A DNA stretch of 64,000 nt from Sipunculus nudus (lineage: Eukaryota; Annelida; Sipuncula; Golfingiida; Sipunculidae). The notes below the pieces were generated by a model. That model was not told the origin of the DNA, searched no databases, and saw only the letters and a list, made by a program, of their open reading frames with translations. Both the position numbers and the translations under genes were made by a program. The stretch covers positions 18,071,382-18,135,381 of the forward strand of contig CM049317.1 in the NCBI GenBank assembly GCA_026874595.1, written 5' to 3'. Each line of letters opens with the position of its first letter. The stretch's first letter is position 1. Below are positions 36,401 through 46,879 of this stretch, piece by piece.

Positions 36401-39400
36401 TAAGAATAAGGTGAGATAGCATAAAAAAATTGAGGCTATTACCTCCACCAAAAAAAAAATCTTTAAAGGGGGAGAGCCAGTGGAGAAACTTTGGCAAAAG
36501 TTTAACAGTGTTGGACATTCATATTTTTGTGTTTGTTGGAATGAAGACAAGCAATGTTATAACCCAAATGTTTATTAACTGCAAAGCGCACCATGTAGAA
36601 ATGAGCAGGAAAATAATCAGGCTGTCAGCAGACCTCAGGTAAAGTTTACTGGTCACACTCTTAGGATCCTTAGTCTATCTTGGGATGTGTTGACTCACTG
36701 GTCTCTGAAATCACTTATATTTAGCAGGACATATTAGCAGTGCACAAACCATAATCATTAGACCCAGATTGGTCTCCAACTGAATTTCAGATTTGGAAAA
36801 AATTATTCTTAGAAACAAGGCTGCTTTGGAGATATACCAGTGCATTACTGGTGTGATGAGGAGAAATTCCCATAACATAGAAAGCCTTCAGGGCCTTGTA
36901 AGGAGATTATTCAATGTTTATCAAACACCACGTGAACCATGAAATAGATCATGATAAACTTTTATACACAGAGTAAAACACACAAGGTTTGAAGTTTGAA
37001 GGGGCCCAGTGTTCTGTTTTAAAAATTTATATAAAAAGTTTAAATATGTATACCACTAGAAAGAACACTGTTTCCAGTTTAAAATGATGAACTCTGTAAT
37101 CTTCTAACATGGATTTAAAACAACTTTTGGATTTAAGATATAGCTTTTTTTGCCAACCCTGTTACATTAAACTTCCGCCTAGACAAAGAAATGAAAACTT
37201 TGGATTTCTAAAGAATCATGTACAGGAATAAAAATTCAAAATTTAGTAGATCCAATTACAAATTTGAATTTTTTATGTACTCTCAAAGTACATAAACCTG
37301 ATTATAAAATTCTATATGGTACCTAAAATATACCCAAAGTTGAGCAAACAAAACAATACAATAAAAGATCTTGTATTTTTTTGGCACATTTGTGAAATCT
37401 GTTTGCTTTAAGCTCTGCCTGTCACTAATTTTCAATAAAATGTTGAGCCTGATATACAGGAATGGAATGACTTAGAGTTCTAGGGTAACTTAATTGCTGT
37501 GGCAAGTCTTGAAATCCCAACTTACTAAAACCTCTAGCCAAGGTCTTAATTAAGGAAGCTATTGAAAGCTGCAGGAATGACAAGGCCATGGTTGTAATTT
37601 ACTGACCGGAAGTCAGTCTTACAAAATTTTCAAAGTGGCCTGTATATTTATGACTTGGCTTACACATTTTTTTAATATTTGCTGAAATAGACTACATTCA
37701 TACTTTAAACCCAGTCACATGACGTGTATGTTCATTGTATTTCTTGCAGCATGAATTATTGATTTTATGTAGTATTTACTTACATATTTATTGAATTGTA
37801 ATCATATGTAATATATTCTTATTTTCTTCATCCTTCATGACACTGGCTTATTGCTTAAGGCTTATTTTTGTTTTATTTTGCATGAAGGTTTAACCATGTT
37901 CTTTGCTATGAAAACTAGAGTTAACAACTCTGTTTTCTTGTAACACATTGGTAGGGCTGTTTGGTCACATTTCCTCTGAATATAAGTTACTAAAATTATT
38001 TTAATGACATTCTTTGTCAACATATGGCTATTTGGAAACGGCAGTACTGTTTTTATTGAAAGCCATGCTATTAAAGGCATATATTTTCCATAATTTTGTA
38101 TATTGAGTTCACAATACTTCAGATACCTTATCTTAGAAAAGCCTAATTGTATATGCATATTCATATTAGACAAGATGTCAGTAAAATTTTTGAACTTGGT
38201 GTTTGAGATGTAAAGCAGATGAATAAAAAAACAATTTCTTACTTTTAACACATGGAAAAAAAGAGAAATTAGATACTGGGTGATATTACCAATACAAAAA
38301 GTAAATATAGAATAGTTTATATCTTATTAATTCACATACTCAAGTTGGCTACATATTTGCAGTTTTATATTTTTAATATTTTTCCGTGTTTTATTCAAGA
38401 TTCTATTATCACGATCTCATCATACACACCGTGACATTCATGTAGAATCTAAACAGTCTTGATGAATTAGACCAAAAGGCATGTCAGACAAGGGAATTTT
38501 TTTTCCATTATTGACTTATATTTATAAACATATAGATCTGGTTATATTTGTAATATCAGTCATTCATTTTGGGGTAATGTAATGTCAATCTTTCTTCTAA
38601 GGCCTTGGCAAGGACAACCATCATAAGTTACCAATGAAGCAACATTATAAATAAAAGTGTTGATGGGGCATCTTTTTCATTAAGTTTTCTTAATAATTCT
38701 CTTTTGTGAATGTCACAGATTTGTAACTCTGAGGATTTTATAAAGTCAGCAATAGTTTGTCATAGGATAGATCCCTGAAGTGTATATGTGCTGTTGAATT
38801 ACAGAATGGTTGCATCAAAAGAGTCATGACCATACAGGAGAAATCAACAAAACAGGCAGAAACTAGGATCGATTTTAGTTTATGATGGTAATGATCCTGT
38901 AGCATATTGCATGACTGTTCTTATTCAGATATATGCAAATGTAGATATAATATAATGACTGTGCACTTGTATCTCTGCAATATAAAACTGATATTTTCGA
39001 GAGGATATATCCTTTGTAAAGTATACATACTTCAGGGACTGTAAAAAATACTATTTGCTTGTGTGCCTTCTTTCTTACATTTTGGATGAATTTCTATACT
39101 AATAGTCCATGACCGCATGGTTTGTGCAGTCTAAAGCATTTGAAGGAGTTGTTGTCTAATCTTCATATTGTCTCATCAATTAATGTATATGTGAAATCAC
39201 CCAGGTTCACAGAGAGGAGAATGTAGGGCCCAGGAGAGCTGTATAAAATTTTAATAAGAAACCTGGGACCTAAGTGTGAAAGCTCTTTGATCTGGTTACT
39301 GACTCTTACTACAGACACTGTTAGGGATACTATGGTTTTGGCAAGGTCCTACTGCCACAGATAAATCTTGTCTGTGCAATAACTCAAAATATATTTCACG

Positions 39401-41497
39401 GATCTTTATTTAACTTGACATGTGTATAGGTATGGGTGAGAGGACAAAGCCTTTAATCAAGTTGACTGAAGATCATTGATACTTTTGTCATGTAAATACC
39501 TCCCACCTACGCCACTTGACAGTACTGAGCATTATAACTAAAAAAAGTAATGAACACATTTCTTTCATATTATGCACATGCATAGATAATGGGTTATTGG
39601 ATGAGGTCTTTTTAGGAACAGGTCATGATCTTAACTGTCAGAGGGTCCCTGACCTTTAATGTTTCCATATTTGGTGAAAATCACACAAATCTGAATTTTC
39701 TCAAGAAAGCATGCATGGATTGGTACAAAAATGAAATTGACCAAAGATCTCGGATAAATTTGATTTGTACATGGGACTGGTGGTGCCACCTGTTATCCTT
39801 TTCTTATTTTTGAATCCTTTTAATACCTGTGTTATTACAACTTGACAGTACTGTTAGGATTGTTTTATAAGTCAATAACTAATGGACAGATTTCCTTGAT
39901 ATTATGCACATGCATACATAGGGGTTATAGGATGAAGTTGCTTGAAAGCAGGATGTCATGGTTTTTAAAGCTTTGAGCTGGATGCACAATGCTAAACCAA
40001 TCATTGGCCTTATTACAGTTATGTGATCTGTGCCAACCCTGGTGGTGAAACCCAGAAAATCTTGCTGTACAGAGCAGGAGAAGATTTAAAGCAAAGGAGA
40101 TTTAGAATAGTGCAGTGTTTAACTGCTGAATGAGAAGTGTATGTTAAAGTAGTGAATGTAAACTTTTACACTACAATTGTTGATTTTAACACCATATAGA
40201 AGAAACTTGGACTATTAGTATATTTCAGAAGCACTCCAATTTACAGCAAAGCGAGACAATGTTTTATCACCCGTGGAGGGAACTTCAGGGTTTTAATTAA
40301 ACACAAAATTATCATGTGTCTATAGTGGGAGCTTATGGTGTAAGAGAGCATAATGTACTTATAATTGTAAAACCGTTTAAGCATGTTACTTGTCTGCATG
40401 CATATGCGAAGGAACTATTAACATCTTTATATCTGGGAAAACGGCCAAACTGACATGGCATGGCATCTCTAAAAGTGCATGGTTACATAAAAATCTACCT
40501 TGTTTCTTATATTCCTGTTTATAAAACTGCATGATAATGAGCATTTGTAAATATTGTTAATAGCATATTATAAGAAAAAGCACAGACCAATACAGTAACA
40601 ATATGCAATTATTCCTTTTTTGTGCCAATAATGGTGAAATATTAAAATGCTGGGTAGTCTTTAAGAACTATCTAAAAGAAAATCAAGGGAGCTCAAACCA
40701 ACAAAATTATTTAATAAAAAATTAAATTCATTAAGTAAATAAAAGAACACTCACACAATATATTTCATTTTGACTAATCTTAAAGAGCTTTTTAATAATT
40801 TTAGAAATGCTGGAAGGTAGTTTACAAGTGTTAATATGCAAATTCGGTTTGTATTAACAATAAGTCAAGACTGTTAATCATGTTTATCACAGCATCTACC
40901 AACAGCTGTATTTAGGTAGATACATGTGTAATTAGATGTTACAAAAACTCAAGATACGCTGTTTCAGTAACAGTTTCTGCGGCAACTACTGGTACTTCTA
41001 ATAATGACAGAAACATTTATTTTTCACTGAGACAAGATATCACAATATGTTTTGAAAAAAAAAAACATATAATTTGTTCCTTCACTTGACTGGATGTCGA
41101 CAAAAAAAATCAGTAATTTTAGTCAAATCGTTCATGCATCAGCTATGCAGTCCCCACTCCTTTGCTTCCTGTTTTAAAGCTCCACAAACGAAAAAAATGG
41201 GTCACACGTATTTGTTTCTGTGTGAATTGTTATTGCAAGGCAGAACTAGTTGTAGAAGTTTGTGTATCATATTAGAATCTTTCTTTTATTTTTCACTGAT
41301 CTGTCAGTGTTAAATCATCAACCGTCCTGCAGTCAACGGTATTTTAGATGCCACCTTTCATATTCTTTCAGGGCTTCTTCATCACCAAGTTGTTCAAGGG
41401 AGTGACAGTGAGGGACATCTTAAACAAACTGTGTCAACAGGAAGAGGGCCAACAGGTTTACCAGGTTCACCAACAACAGATGAGAAATACTCCTTAG
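21393..41497 (+). CDS. Phospholipid phosphatase (PLPP1-3/wunen-like), six exons
   Basis: The CDS is join(21420..21483, 29886..30034, 30519..30841, 31998..32055, 32521..32697, 41372..41497), 897 nt, 298 aa, with all phases agreeing. The family dephosphorylates lipid phosphates (phosphatidate, lysophosphatidate, sphingosine 1-phosphate) at the outer face of the plasma membrane or in the ER lumen. All three PAP2 motifs are intact: K129-YSVGRL-RP137 (KX6RP), PSGH 183-186, and SRISDYKHHWSD 231-242 (SRX5HX3D) with H186 and H238 as catalytic residues. RGFYCDDDSLRYP (N-terminal loop) and GTFLFGAAVNQ are hallmarks of the PLPP1/2/3 subfamily. Several hydrophobic segments fit the expected six-helix topology. 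The length is usual for the family (about 280-310 aa). Introns 1 and 5 (8.4 and 8.7 kb) hold nearly all the repeats. Which vertebrate paralogue it is closest to cannot be told by eye. Confidence 0.95.
21488..22135. repeat. Dispersed repeat R1, copy 1 (PLPP intron 1)
   Basis: Begins TAGCTCAGCTGACTATAAGT just after the donor of exon 1. It shares ordered phrases with 27105-27730 and 27900-28500, such as CCATTAAAAACCCATTGTTA, CACTTCAAGACTGC and TAATATCAAA. No coding capacity; a non-autonomous element of unknown class. Confidence 0.8.
22140..24120. other. PLPP intron 1, no gene seen
   Basis: A 101-codon minus-strand frame (22190-22495) has no known motif and no support. Nothing else was recognised. 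Confidence 0.45.
24150..24510. other. Less AT-rich island in PLPP intron 1
   Basis: Holds a short tandem duplication (CACGCTGTTATATGTAATCT twice, 24173-24225). An ATG at 24478 is followed by eight codons and a GTAAGT donor. The donor phase (2) does not match PLPP exon 2 (phase 1), so this is not accepted as an alternative coding start; it could be an untranslated first exon. Confidence 0.25.
25490..25700. repeat. Imperfect duplication with palindromic AGGTCATGACCT
   Basis: Two copies about 150 bp apart share CCAGGCRAGAGGTCATGACC. The first contains the perfect palindrome AGGTCATGACCT (25514-25525), two AGGTCA half-sites in opposite orientation with no spacer. Confidence 0.65.
27105..27730. 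repeat. Dispersed repeat R1, copy 2, with a GTCC run
   Basis: Begins TAGCTCAGCTGACTATAAGT, then a CGTCCGTCCGTC simple repeat (27150-27190). The rest matches copy 1 in order. Confidence 0.8.
27780..28500. repeat. Dispersed repeat R1, copy 3
   Basis: Directly follows copy 2, with the same ordered phrases from about 27905, ending near the AGCTTTTTAGTTTGAAA stretch. The tandem layout suggests internal duplication or nested insertion. Confidence 0.75.
28560..29885. other. PLPP intron 1, distal part
   Basis: No gene seen. A repeat-end signature ATCAGCTGAGCGCCGTGACC lies at 29656-29675, similar to the one at about 14860. Confidence 0.5.
29886..30034 (+). CDS. PLPP exon 2
   Basis: Acceptor ATATTTCAG, donor GTGTGT; phase 1 in, phase 0 out. 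Encodes residues 22-71: the end of helix 1, QPVKRGFYCDDDSLRYPF and the start of helix 2 (LYVFLGLAIPIIA). Confidence 0.93.
30519..30841 (+). CDS. PLPP exon 3, PAP2 motif 1
   Basis: Acceptor TATTTACAG, donor GTACTG; phase 0 in, phase 2 out. Encodes residues 72-178 and part of 179, including LGRYQVPQ, helix 3 GTFLFGAA, KYSVGRLRP and the luminal loop with FDICRPDYTKFSC. Confidence 0.97.
31398..31812 (+). mobile_element. tRNA-derived SINE, copy 1 (PLPP intron 3)
   Basis: A box TGGCTCAGGAG and B box GAGTTCAACTC lie about 40 bp apart, as in a pol III promoter. The body has CCCCACCCAGAGTGAG, TAGGAAGG-TGTGCCC and GGGGGTTCCTCAGTG; the end is A-rich. It aligns in order along its length with 36035-36466. 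Confidence 0.82.
31998..32055 (+). CDS. PLPP exon 4, PAP2 motif 2
   Basis: 58 nt. Acceptor TTTTTCAG, donor GTATGT. Encodes RLSFPSGHSSLSVYCMVFLV; H186 is the acid-base catalytic His of motif 2 by family knowledge. Confidence 0.97.
32521..32697 (+). CDS. PLPP exon 5, PAP2 motif 3
   Basis: Acceptor TTCTTTTCAG, donor GTGAGT; 59 codons, phase 0 both sides. LYLQARFKWKGLKFLRP, a hydrophobic helix, SRISDYKHHWSDV (H238 is the nucleophile by family knowledge) and the last helix GALLGLIVALIT. Confidence 0.97.
33264..35614. mobile_element. TIR element carrying an internal satellite array (PLPP intron 5)
   Basis: Left end AAGGCC, A-run, ATAAGGTATGGTTCTCAGGC; right end the reverse complement GCCTGAGAACCATACCTTTT, T-run, GGCCTAA. 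A TAA is present at both outer edges and may be the target duplication. No transposase frame is seen, so it is non-autonomous. Between the ends lies a unique left part with TGGTGGCGCCACCT (about 33360) and a tandem array. Confidence 0.8.
33680..35365. repeat. 288-bp higher-order tandem array with AGGTCA direct repeats
   Basis: TTTCTGGATGATAATTCC recurs at 34042, 34330, 34618, 34908 and 35196 (spacing 288-290). Each unit holds two AGGTCAAAGGTSAAGGTCA blocks about 140-147 bp apart, 12 in all across the array. Short open frames within it are repeat translations, not genes. Confidence 0.92.
36035..36466 (+). mobile_element. tRNA-derived SINE, copy 2 (PLPP intron 5)
   Basis: A box TGGCTCAGGGG and B box AGTTCAAATCTC; same body blocks as copy 1 and an A-run at 36448-36460. 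Diverged by scattered substitutions and small gaps, so the family is probably not very young. Confidence 0.82.
36470..39480. other. PLPP intron 5, no gene seen
   Basis: A 129-codon minus frame at 37862-38251 is AT-driven without motifs. Nothing else was recognised. Confidence 0.5.
39480..39960. repeat. Decayed relatives of the 33.4-kb repeat unit
   Basis: Two partial copies (about 39515-39690 and 39835-39960) share ACTTGACAGTACTG, CATTATAA-T-AAAA-TAATG-ACA and ATTATGCACATGCATA with 33420-33560. TGGTGGTGCCACCTGTTATC lies at about 39780. Confidence 0.7.
39960..41371. other. PLPP intron 5, distal part, no gene seen
   Basis: AT-rich sequence with no open frame of note until the last PLPP exon. 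Confidence 0.5.
41372..41497 (+). CDS. PLPP exon 6, C-terminal tail
   Basis: Acceptor ATTCTTTCAG, phase 0, 41 codons to TAG at 41495. GFFITKLFKGVTVRDIL finishes the last helix and gives a basic cytosolic start; the tail is Gln-rich. Candidate poly(A) signal AATAAA at 41964-41969. Confidence 0.9.
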   Translation, partial: GFFITKLFKGVTVRDILNKLCQQEEGQQVYQVHQQQMRNTP

Positions 41498-42089
41498 ATG
41501 CCCACGCTGATTTTGCCACATGTTTACTTCCCAAAGCCCAGGATATCAATCACTGCCGTTGGACCTCTTTCTTAGGGATACCAGTTGATTGCTGATATAG
41601 GTTTCAAGTGTTGACGGAAAATTCTTAGAGGTACCTGGCAGATATACACCTCGATCTCTCATGCTCTCCTAATTAATCTATGCAGAACCCTTTTTAAATG
41701 ATTAAACATTTCAACTGATTTCTTCTGGGTGCAAGGGACATATTTTTTTCATTCCCCATGTATCTATGCAAATTTTTCAAAACTCATTATGTCTGTCCCT
41801 CTCCCAGACTATAAACTATTAGCCATCCAATTTGCATATTGATGAAATGTTTCCTTACATCACTAGTGACAGTTTGTCATACATACCAGATGTATGCGCA
41901 GCCCCTAATGATAAGATTAGTTCTAAATTTTGTATAATTATTTCTTTTAGATGTAATTTTCTTAATAAAAAAAATTGAAAGGAATGTTTTATTATAGATA
42001 AACTGTAACAACAGCTTGTAAAGGCCAATATGGAGGAATTTTGTTACCCTTGCTCAGTTCCAGCAAACAGGATTTTCCGAACAAACTTA

Positions 42090-42640
42090 TATTTTTATAC
42101 ACTCGTCATGACGGGAGTATTATGGTATATCCACCGTCTGTCCGTCCTTCTGTCTGTCCGTCCATCCGTTTACTTCTGTTGTCGCCGCGATAACTTACCG
42201 GGGCTTTGATGGATTTTACGAAACTTGCTATATTAATTACCAACAGATTTTCCTGAGTTCGATTATTGGCAACATTTACACATATATTTAAAATGGTCAC
42301 AGGTCACTAGGCTACGCTGTGGCATCGCTGCGATACCTAATGAAGAATATAAAGGGTTTTGATAAAAACACCTCAGAAATGTTAGTCAATAAAATATCTT
42401 GCCTAAGTTCTATTTCTAGCATAACCCATGCATATTTAATGAGGTCAGAGGTCACCAAACTTTGGAGGCACCTTCGTGACTTTAAAAAAATCCTATGGAT
42501 TTTGATGAACTCAATATACACATTTACCAATAGAATTTCTCACCGGATTTATCTTATCATAAAAATTCGTGCATATTTGATGAGGTCAGAGGTCACCAGA
42601 TACAAGACGGGCGTATTATGCACGTTTTAGGTGCTTTTGT
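42090..42640. repeat. Dispersed element with GTCATGACGGGAGTATTATG start
   Basis: Starts TATACACTCGTCATGACGGG, has a GTCCGTCC-type run at 42125-42170, and two copies of CATATTTRATGAGGTCAGAG (about 42430 and 42570). It ends with ACGGGCGTATTATGCACG, resembling the start. Non-coding. Confidence 0.65.
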
Positions 42641-43874
42641 TTTCTGTGCATTACACACACAAACCTAACTCTCGGACACTGTTGAAAAGATGTTACAAAT
42701 ATTGGTGTTAATTGACAATTTAAATGAATATTTAAGATAATAGATAAAGATCTAGACAGAGAAGTGAAATATTTCTTGTAAATAAAAAACTATCAAAGAA
42801 AACCTGTAATTTTGTGAAATTTAAGATTAAATTTACCGAAAATTTTGTCTAACTTTCATTCAAATGAATGCTTTTTCCAAAATATGATGATTTTGGATGA
42901 AGCTTTAATTTAGTTGATAGCCCTTTTTGTTATTGATCTTCATGTGGATGATCTAATGCACGTGGAAATAAATTTGTCTAAGTCCCCAATATCTCATTAG
43001 AGCAGTGTGTTATATTGAATATATTAAAATGTTTATATTTACATATGAATATTAGACTGATATTGGGATATTAGAACCAATGCCAGTATAATGGTATTTG
43101 CCTGAATCTAGGTAAAAAGAAATGACTTAAACGACTTTTATGATGTAAGCTTTTCCATTGCATAGGTAATCTGATAAGCTTAGAAATAACCAGCGATAAA
43201 AGTTACTCATGGACCTGTTTAATGCAGAATGACCACCCACATGTCAAATCGCATGCCATTTACATTGATGATGTAGTTCAGATGGCAACAGATTGATTTA
43301 TTTTCCCGTTAATGGGGCAAATAACCATGTTAAAGGGATTTCCCTCAGAGACTGCTAATCATTTATATCCTTATAGGATATTAATTACGTCACATACCAG
43401 TTTCCTTTGTATTACTGCGATCACTTATTTCATGGGCCTGTGTGTATTATATTCGCTATTATGTTTCGGTGCGTACAGAGAACCTTAAACACGAATTTAT
43501 ATAGAGATTACTAGGATTAAATAATTCACATTTAATAAGTAAACATTTTATGTAAATATCATGATGGCGTTTTATGAAGATGGCATGGTATGTTATACTG
43601 GATGATGATTTATGTCTGTAGAGGCTTTTAAATGCTCCTTTTATTCCATGTTGGGAGTATAGATTAACAAACATACCACGTGCAGATGAATATTGAGGCA
43701 ACAAACAATTATATATACAGGAGACGGTGCTGCCAAATGGCAGTAGCACTACACTTTAGTCTTAAATACTGTTATATCAATAAAATGCATAGCCTAGCAT
43801 TGTTGCTAGTGACATCTAGGTCTGAGCGCTTTGACCTATAGGTCTCATGTTGTTTATTATGCATTGATTTTGTG

Positions 43875-43939
<65 letters not shown>

Positions 43940-44930
43940 TAATGGTCATGCCTTTTATTTGGCAGATTCTGGTCTTTGTTGTATATATTATTGCTTTAAT
44001 TAATTATAATTTTCCGTTCTCATTATTTCTTATAAGTTATATGTCAAATTAAAATCCCATGACTCAAAACGGGACAATAGATAACATCTACAAAATATTA
44101 CTTTTTTATGGATATTTTGCTTATACATATATATAGCATCATGAAACTACGTATTTTACGACAATAACCTGAATCAAGTTCCCTGTAAATGGTTGTTGCA
44201 TGTACATGTATGTATGTGTCAAGTCGGCCTTATGTGTAATAAAAACAAACACAATGTAAGTTACACAAGCAAATTTATTTGAAATATCGGGGAACTTTTT
44301 ACAACAGAACATGCATTCTTCTGAATCCTAAATTGAATGGAAGTGTATTTTATTTTATCTCTATTGTATTCGGAAGAGATTATTATTTGCTAAATCTATT
44401 TGGGTTACGTCTGTTAATTTTGTTACAATGATGTCGTATATAAAGGGGTTTAACACGAATGATATGCCTGCTTATTATCATTTTAAAAGCTATGCAAGAG
44501 AAGCCGTAAATTGGAATAAGTTATTCCTCAACGGTGTCAAACTGTCGACAAACCGTAACATGGCTAGGCGGCAAGAGTTTTATTTCTTATATGAATACTA
44601 TTTGAGGAGTATGTAATAAAGCATTTATAAAAGTAAAATGCTGTGTATAGTTATAAATAGATGTTTGTTCAAATCAAACTTGTGTAATCATGAATGTATC
44701 ATCTAATAAAACAGACCTCTTTGCCAAGTCATGAGAACAAGACACTGTCGGTATACGTATATAATTGATAGGGCCTGCGTTTTATCTCCTCGGAAACTCC
44801 CATTTGTATCAGAGGGATAACGCCTTCGCTTCTGTCAGTTTCAGTGTTGAACAGAATATAACCTTTCATAATTAATGTGAACATTGATAGGCTCACATTC
44901 TTGTATATTGTTTTGTATATGATGGCGTGT
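42640..44930. other. Intergenic, no gene seen
   Basis: Contains an (AT)n at 43876-43937 and a repeat-end-like GGTCTGAGCGCTTTGACC near 43820. A 62-codon frame at 44428-44616 is unsupported. Confidence 0.5.
43876..43937. repeat. (AT)n microsatellite
   Basis: About 62 bp of TA. Confidence 0.95.
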
Positions 44931-46020
44931 TTTTAGCGAACCTGTGAGCCAATGCGATGGTGCGGCGTCGTCCGTCGTGCGTCTTGTGTCGTGCGTCGTA
45001 CGTCGTGCGTCGTATGTACTATAACCATAGCTATCTCAAAAGCGGCAGGAGCTAGCATCACCAATTTTTTTTGCAAATAATCAGTCATCCAAAAAACAAT
45101 ATCGGATTTTGTTCCTTTTTTTCTAACTGCATTTTCTTAGGTTTTATAGGAAAAAAGCTTTAAAAATCTTTTTCTCCGAAACTGTCCAGCCAAATTGTCC
45201 AATATTTCAAAGAAATGATCATTGGAACAATCTTTCTCAAGTTTGTTCGAATGGTTACAGTTCGGAGATATTTGGCCGAGTTACAGGAGGTTGAACTTTG
45301 TTAACTGTGCAAAAAAGCATATTAAAATTTAAATCTCAGAAACGGCTGGAGCTATCATCACCAAATTTTATGCCAATGTTGGTCACATCGGTCATATCTG
45401 AAATTGAGGTATTGGTGGCGCCACCTGCATCGGCCTTTTTTGTTATGGGGTCATTTGTGCCTGTATCACACTGAGGGCTACAAAAAATTTCTTCTCTGAA
45501 ACCACATGGCCAAAATGTATAATATCGCACAGAAATGATCCTAGGGTAGTGCTTTCTGAAGTTTGTTCAAATGGTCTCTTTTCAGTGACTTTTGGCTAAG
45601 TTATAGGAAGCTGAATTTAGTCATATGCCATTACAGCCCATTTTAGCTCAGTTGCTACAAAGATCTTCTCAAAAACCACAGCTAAATTCTTAAATCTCAC
45701 ACATTAATTATCCTCAGATGTTGACAATTCAAGTTTGTTCAAATGGTTTTGATTCAGTGCTTTTTGGCTGAGTTACGGGAAGCTGAACTTAGCCAGTTTG
45801 CCGTATCTTCCTATATGAGGTATCAACTTGCGAAACATTTTTCCACTGATGCCAGTTTGTTAAATATTTTACAAGAATAATCCCTACATAAATTCTTAAA
45901 ATAATTGCCATTAATGGTTCCACATGAATGATTTTTGGCTGAATTATGGAGATTGAATTGAGTCATTTTACCATATATGTTAGCTGTGTGATGCAGTTAC
46001 ATCTAGCCTGGCACCAGTTT
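44930..46020. repeat. Dispersed tandem-unit element with a CGTCGTGCGTC head
   Basis: Begins TTTAGCGAACCTGTGAGCC, then a CGTCGTGCGTCGTACGTC simple repeat (44965-45015). About four degenerate units of roughly 200 bp follow, with AAGTTTGTTCAAATGGT and GAGTTACAGGA-GTTGAA. A TGGTGGCGCCACCTGCATC lies at 45413. Confidence 0.75.
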
Positions 46021-46439
46021 ATAAGCATCTATTACATCATGCCACTAGACATTTAGATTTCGGGTTATATTTGGTTAATATTGACAAGAAATTTTTTTGA
46101 AAGCTTTTAAAAAATTTAGATTTATAATTTAAGTTATTCATCATTCTAGGCAATGTTACAGTCATGGATATTCAGCTCTCTGTGGCTATATAAAGACAAC
46201 TGTACGTGGATTATAAATTATTGGTATCCCTACTCAATGATATATATCTGTATTTTAATTTTGCATTCAATATGCATCCATAATAATTTTACATATATTC
46301 CTGATTTCTTTTTTTATAAAAAGTCAGCTGAAAAGCATTTTGTATTGGGAAAATAAATTTCAAAGTTATTTCAAGTAGGGACCACTTTTGTGTACAGATG
46401 GCAGCACTTGGTTAACCATTGGGAGATTGCCAGTGCCTT

Positions 46440-46790
46440 GATGTTGGCCATTAGCCAAGATGATGTCAGCTCTATAAATAGTTTTGGCACAGTGCCAGAA
46501 TTGGAAGAAGTGCAGCCAGGTATAGGTCAAGAGTTCACTCAGTGCAGTAGCTGCATTCTATTTATAGCTTTGGCAGACTGCTCACTGCATCATATTTGGC
46601 ACCAAAGGTCAGCCTGAATCTATTTATAGCTTTGGCAGACTGCCAACTGTGTCAGATTATGCAAGAGGTCAAGAGTTCACTCAGTGCAGCCAGGTACAGG
46701 TCAAAAGTTCACTCAGTCTAGCCAGGTGCAGGTCTAGAGTTCACTCAGTGCAGTAGCTTGAGGATGCAATTTGTCACAGGTCACTCGGGG
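46440..46790. repeat. Short tandem repeats, AGGTCAAGAGTTCACTCAGTG
   Basis: Four copies of the phrase with CAGCCAGGTACAGGTC, and two of TCTATTTATAGCTTTGGCAG. The 75-codon frame at 46390-46617 reads through this repeat and is not taken as a gene. Confidence 0.75.
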
Positions 46791-46879
46791 GCAACTGCCT
46801 TACTCACCTAAGCCTCGTCAGCCCAGTGCATCAAACTCTGGGGAAATTTGATGTATTGGACTGATACCTGTATATGCGT

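Noticed and set aside
46390-46617. 75-codon frame
   Set aside because: Lies in short tandem repeats with no motif.
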